Origin: Dehalococcoidales bacterium
GTDB lineage: Bacteria > Chloroflexota > Dehalococcoidia > Dehalococcoidales > Fen-1064
Direction of reading: 5' to 3'
Length of the DNA stretch: 6,632 nucleotides
NCBI GenBank assembly: GCA_030667735.1
Contig: DAOUVG010000090.1
Span: 1 to 6,632, forward strand
The translations under genes were made by a program, and so were the position numbers. Position 1 is the stretch's first letter. Every line of letters begins with the position of its first letter. Positions 5,904 through 6,632 of this stretch are shown one piece after another. A model generated the notes under the pieces. The model was not told the DNA's origin, did not search any database, and saw only the letters and a list, made by a program, of their open reading frames with translations.

Positions 5904-5933
5904 ATTCTAGCACCTGCGCAAGAGAGCCTGCAA
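5904..5933 (-). promoter_or_regulatory. Possible promoter of the rib operon, giving a near-leaderless mRNA
   Basis: The minus strand has a -10-like TAGAAT (5909-5904, five of six matches) and a weak -35-like TTGCAG (5933-5928, three of six) with 18-nt spacing. The start site would fall near A5897, three nt before the ribD ATG. A second option, CATAAT (5898-5893), would start transcription about one nt before the ATG of codon 4. No FMN riboswitch motifs are seen between here and lepB. Confidence 0.4.
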
Positions 5934-5953
5934 CATCGACTGCAGTGCTACAC

Positions 5954-5981
5954 CACGGGCAGGGACACATTCCTTCCCGTG
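5954..5981 (+). other. Strong hairpin in the ribD-lepB intergenic region
   Basis: CACGGG (5954-5959) pairs with CCCGTG (5976-5981), and AGGGA (5961-5965) pairs with TCCTT (5971-5975), giving an 11-bp stem with one bulged C and a CACAT loop. It contains a G-U pair on the plus strand that would be an A-C mismatch on the minus strand, so a plus-strand RNA is favoured. There is no T-run after it. It lies about 160 nt upstream of the predicted lepB promoter. Its role is unknown, and it may be part of the same repeat-rich block as 6033-6066. Confidence 0.4.
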
Positions 5982-6032
5982 TTATCGGGCGCCACGACCG
6001 AGGGTAACCAGGGAGCGGCGTGGCAATTCGGT

Positions 6033-6066
6033 GTCAACGAGATTGCTTCGCTTCGCTCGTAACGAC
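6033..6066. repeat. Dispersed REP-like repeat of the GCGAAGCGAAGCAATCTC family
   Basis: Reverse-complemented, this stretch reads GTCGTTACGAGCGAAGCG followed by AAGCAATCTCGTTGAC. It closely resembles a short intergenic repeat (consensus about GTCATTGCGAGCGAAGCGAAGCAATCTC) that I recall from Dehalococcoidia and several other bacterial genomes. It is flanked by inverted arms ACGAG (6037-6041) and CTCGT (6056-6060), extended imperfectly by GTC and GAC. It is non-coding and sits between the divergent ribD and lepB genes. Recognition is from memory, and only one copy is in the window. Confidence 0.55.
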
Positions 6067-6115
6067 GGCTAGTGTGGATATGAAATGTCACTAATGTACC
6101 GGGTGAGTACACCCA

Positions 6116-6150
6116 CTGGCACAACACAGGCAGACGGGCTATACTATAAT
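6116..6150 (+). promoter_or_regulatory. Probable lepB promoter
   Basis: Two overlapping -10 candidates occur: TATACT (6140-6145) and TATAAT (6145-6150, a perfect match). CTGGCA (6116-6121, four of six) is 18 nt upstream of the first. The perfect TATAAT has no good -35 at 16-18 nt. Transcription would begin around 6152-6157, about 22-27 nt before the ATG. A small hairpin, GGGTG/CACCC (6101-6114), lies just upstream. Confidence 0.5.
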
Positions 6151-6178
6151 AGTAACTAAGTCCTGAGGTAGGAGACAA

Positions 6179-6632
6179 ATGAAGAGCTCCATCCGTGACT
6201 TCCTGATAATGGTGGTAATCGCCGTGGTGGTCTTTATCGGACTGCGGTACACGGTACAGACCTTCGTGATATACGGCCCCAGCATGCAGCCTAACTTCTG
6301 GGAACACCAGCGACTACTGGTGAACAAGGTGGTCTACAATCTCCATGAGCCGGGAAGGGGAGACGTGATTGTATTTCGTCCTCCCAACTACCAGCAAGAC
6401 AGCTACATCAAGCGCATTATCGGCCTGCCCGGCGAGTACGTGGAAATGAAGGGCGGTCAGGTCTATATCCACCATCCTGACGGCTCCGTGGTTATACTTG
6501 ACGAACCGTATGTAAAAGAACCGGCTACCCGTTCCTATATTAGCGGCACAATCCCTCCCGGCGAGTACTTCGTACTCGGCGACAACCGCAACAACACCAA
6601 TGACTCACGAAATGGCTGGCTGGTCCCGACCG
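6179..6632 (+). CDS. lepB: Signal peptidase I (LepB), 3' end outside the window
   Basis: The membrane-bound serine protease that removes signal peptides from exported proteins on the outer face of the cytoplasmic membrane. 151 codons are visible and the frame is still open at the edge. A single N-terminal membrane helix (about residues 9-31) is followed by the catalytic box YGPSMQP (32-38) with nucleophile Ser35. Next come the RGDVIVF strand (60-66), the general-base box YIKRIIGLPGE (76-86) with Lys78, and box E, LGDNRNNTNDSR (133-144). The Ser/Lys dyad is intact. One transmembrane segment and the close spacing of boxes fit the Gram-positive-like short type. ATG 6179 is supported by AGGAG at 6170-6174, 4 nt upstream, and by the promoter ahead of it. 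It is transcribed divergently from the rib operon, with no evident functional link. Confidence 0.93.
   Translation, partial: MKSSIRDFLIMVVIAVVVFIGLRYTVQTFVIYGPSMQPNFWEHQRLLVNKVVYNLHEPGRGDVIVFRPPNYQQDSYIKRIIGLPGEYVEMKGGQVYIHHPDGSVVILDEPYVKEPATRSYISGTIPPGEYFVLGDNRNNTNDSRNGWLVPT

Noticed and set aside
5948..6307. 119-codon minus-strand frame (and 6139-6327) across the lepB start
   Set aside because: It overlaps the promoter and 5' end of lepB and the REP-like repeat, and its translation is low in domain-like structure.
1..6632. CRISPR array, insertion sequence, toxin-antitoxin or phage-defence module
   Set aside because: No regularly spaced repeats, transposase, integrase or defence-type domains are visible; the genes are housekeeping or transport.

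Overview
The window comes from a bacterium with moderately GC-rich coding DNA, compact operons, strong GGAGG-type ribosome binding sites and sigma-70-like promoters. I suspect a Chloroflexota (Dehalococcoidia-like) genome. The grounds are a free-standing EF-Tu domain-2-like protein, a kind I associate with archaea and such lineages, and an intergenic repeat of the 'GCGAAGCGAAGCAATCTC' family. This placement is an inference from memory, not a search result.

Layout from left to right. Positions 1-17 (minus strand) look like the first 17 nt of a tRNA gene that runs off the left edge. Next on the minus strand are a sodium:solute symporter (49-1443) and, upstream of it, a small coiled-coil/CPHCG protein (1572-1808). 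The small gene has a consensus TTGACA-18-TATAAT promoter, and a perfect 18-bp palindrome is centred near -63 of that promoter. A divergent promoter at 2010-2039 drives the EF-Tu domain-2-like gene (2068-2322, plus strand). That gene converges, across a short hairpin, on a complete minus-strand riboflavin operon: ribD (5894-4803), ribE (4800-4171), ribBA (4137-2914) and ribH (2813-2346). After a 284-nt divergent intergenic region rich in hairpins, lepB (signal peptidase I) starts at 6179 on the plus strand and is cut by the right edge.

The four rib genes together turn GTP and ribulose 5-phosphate into riboflavin, lacking only the dedicated phosphatase step. RibBA opens the GTP ring and makes dihydroxybutanone phosphate. 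RibD deaminates and reduces the pyrimidine. RibH makes 6,7-dimethyl-8-ribityllumazine, and RibE dismutates it to riboflavin. I see no FMN riboswitch upstream of ribD. The ribD start has no Shine-Dalgarno sequence, and a -10-like box sits so close that the operon mRNA may be leaderless.

Most of the window is ordinary housekeeping metabolism. I did not find a clear new multi-gene system. The points most worth a second look are the small zinc-knuckle gene with its strong promoter and upstream palindrome, a 9-10 bp word (TAGACTCTA) found at three gene borders around the transporter unit, the likely leaderless start of the rib operon, and the corrected GTG start of ribH.
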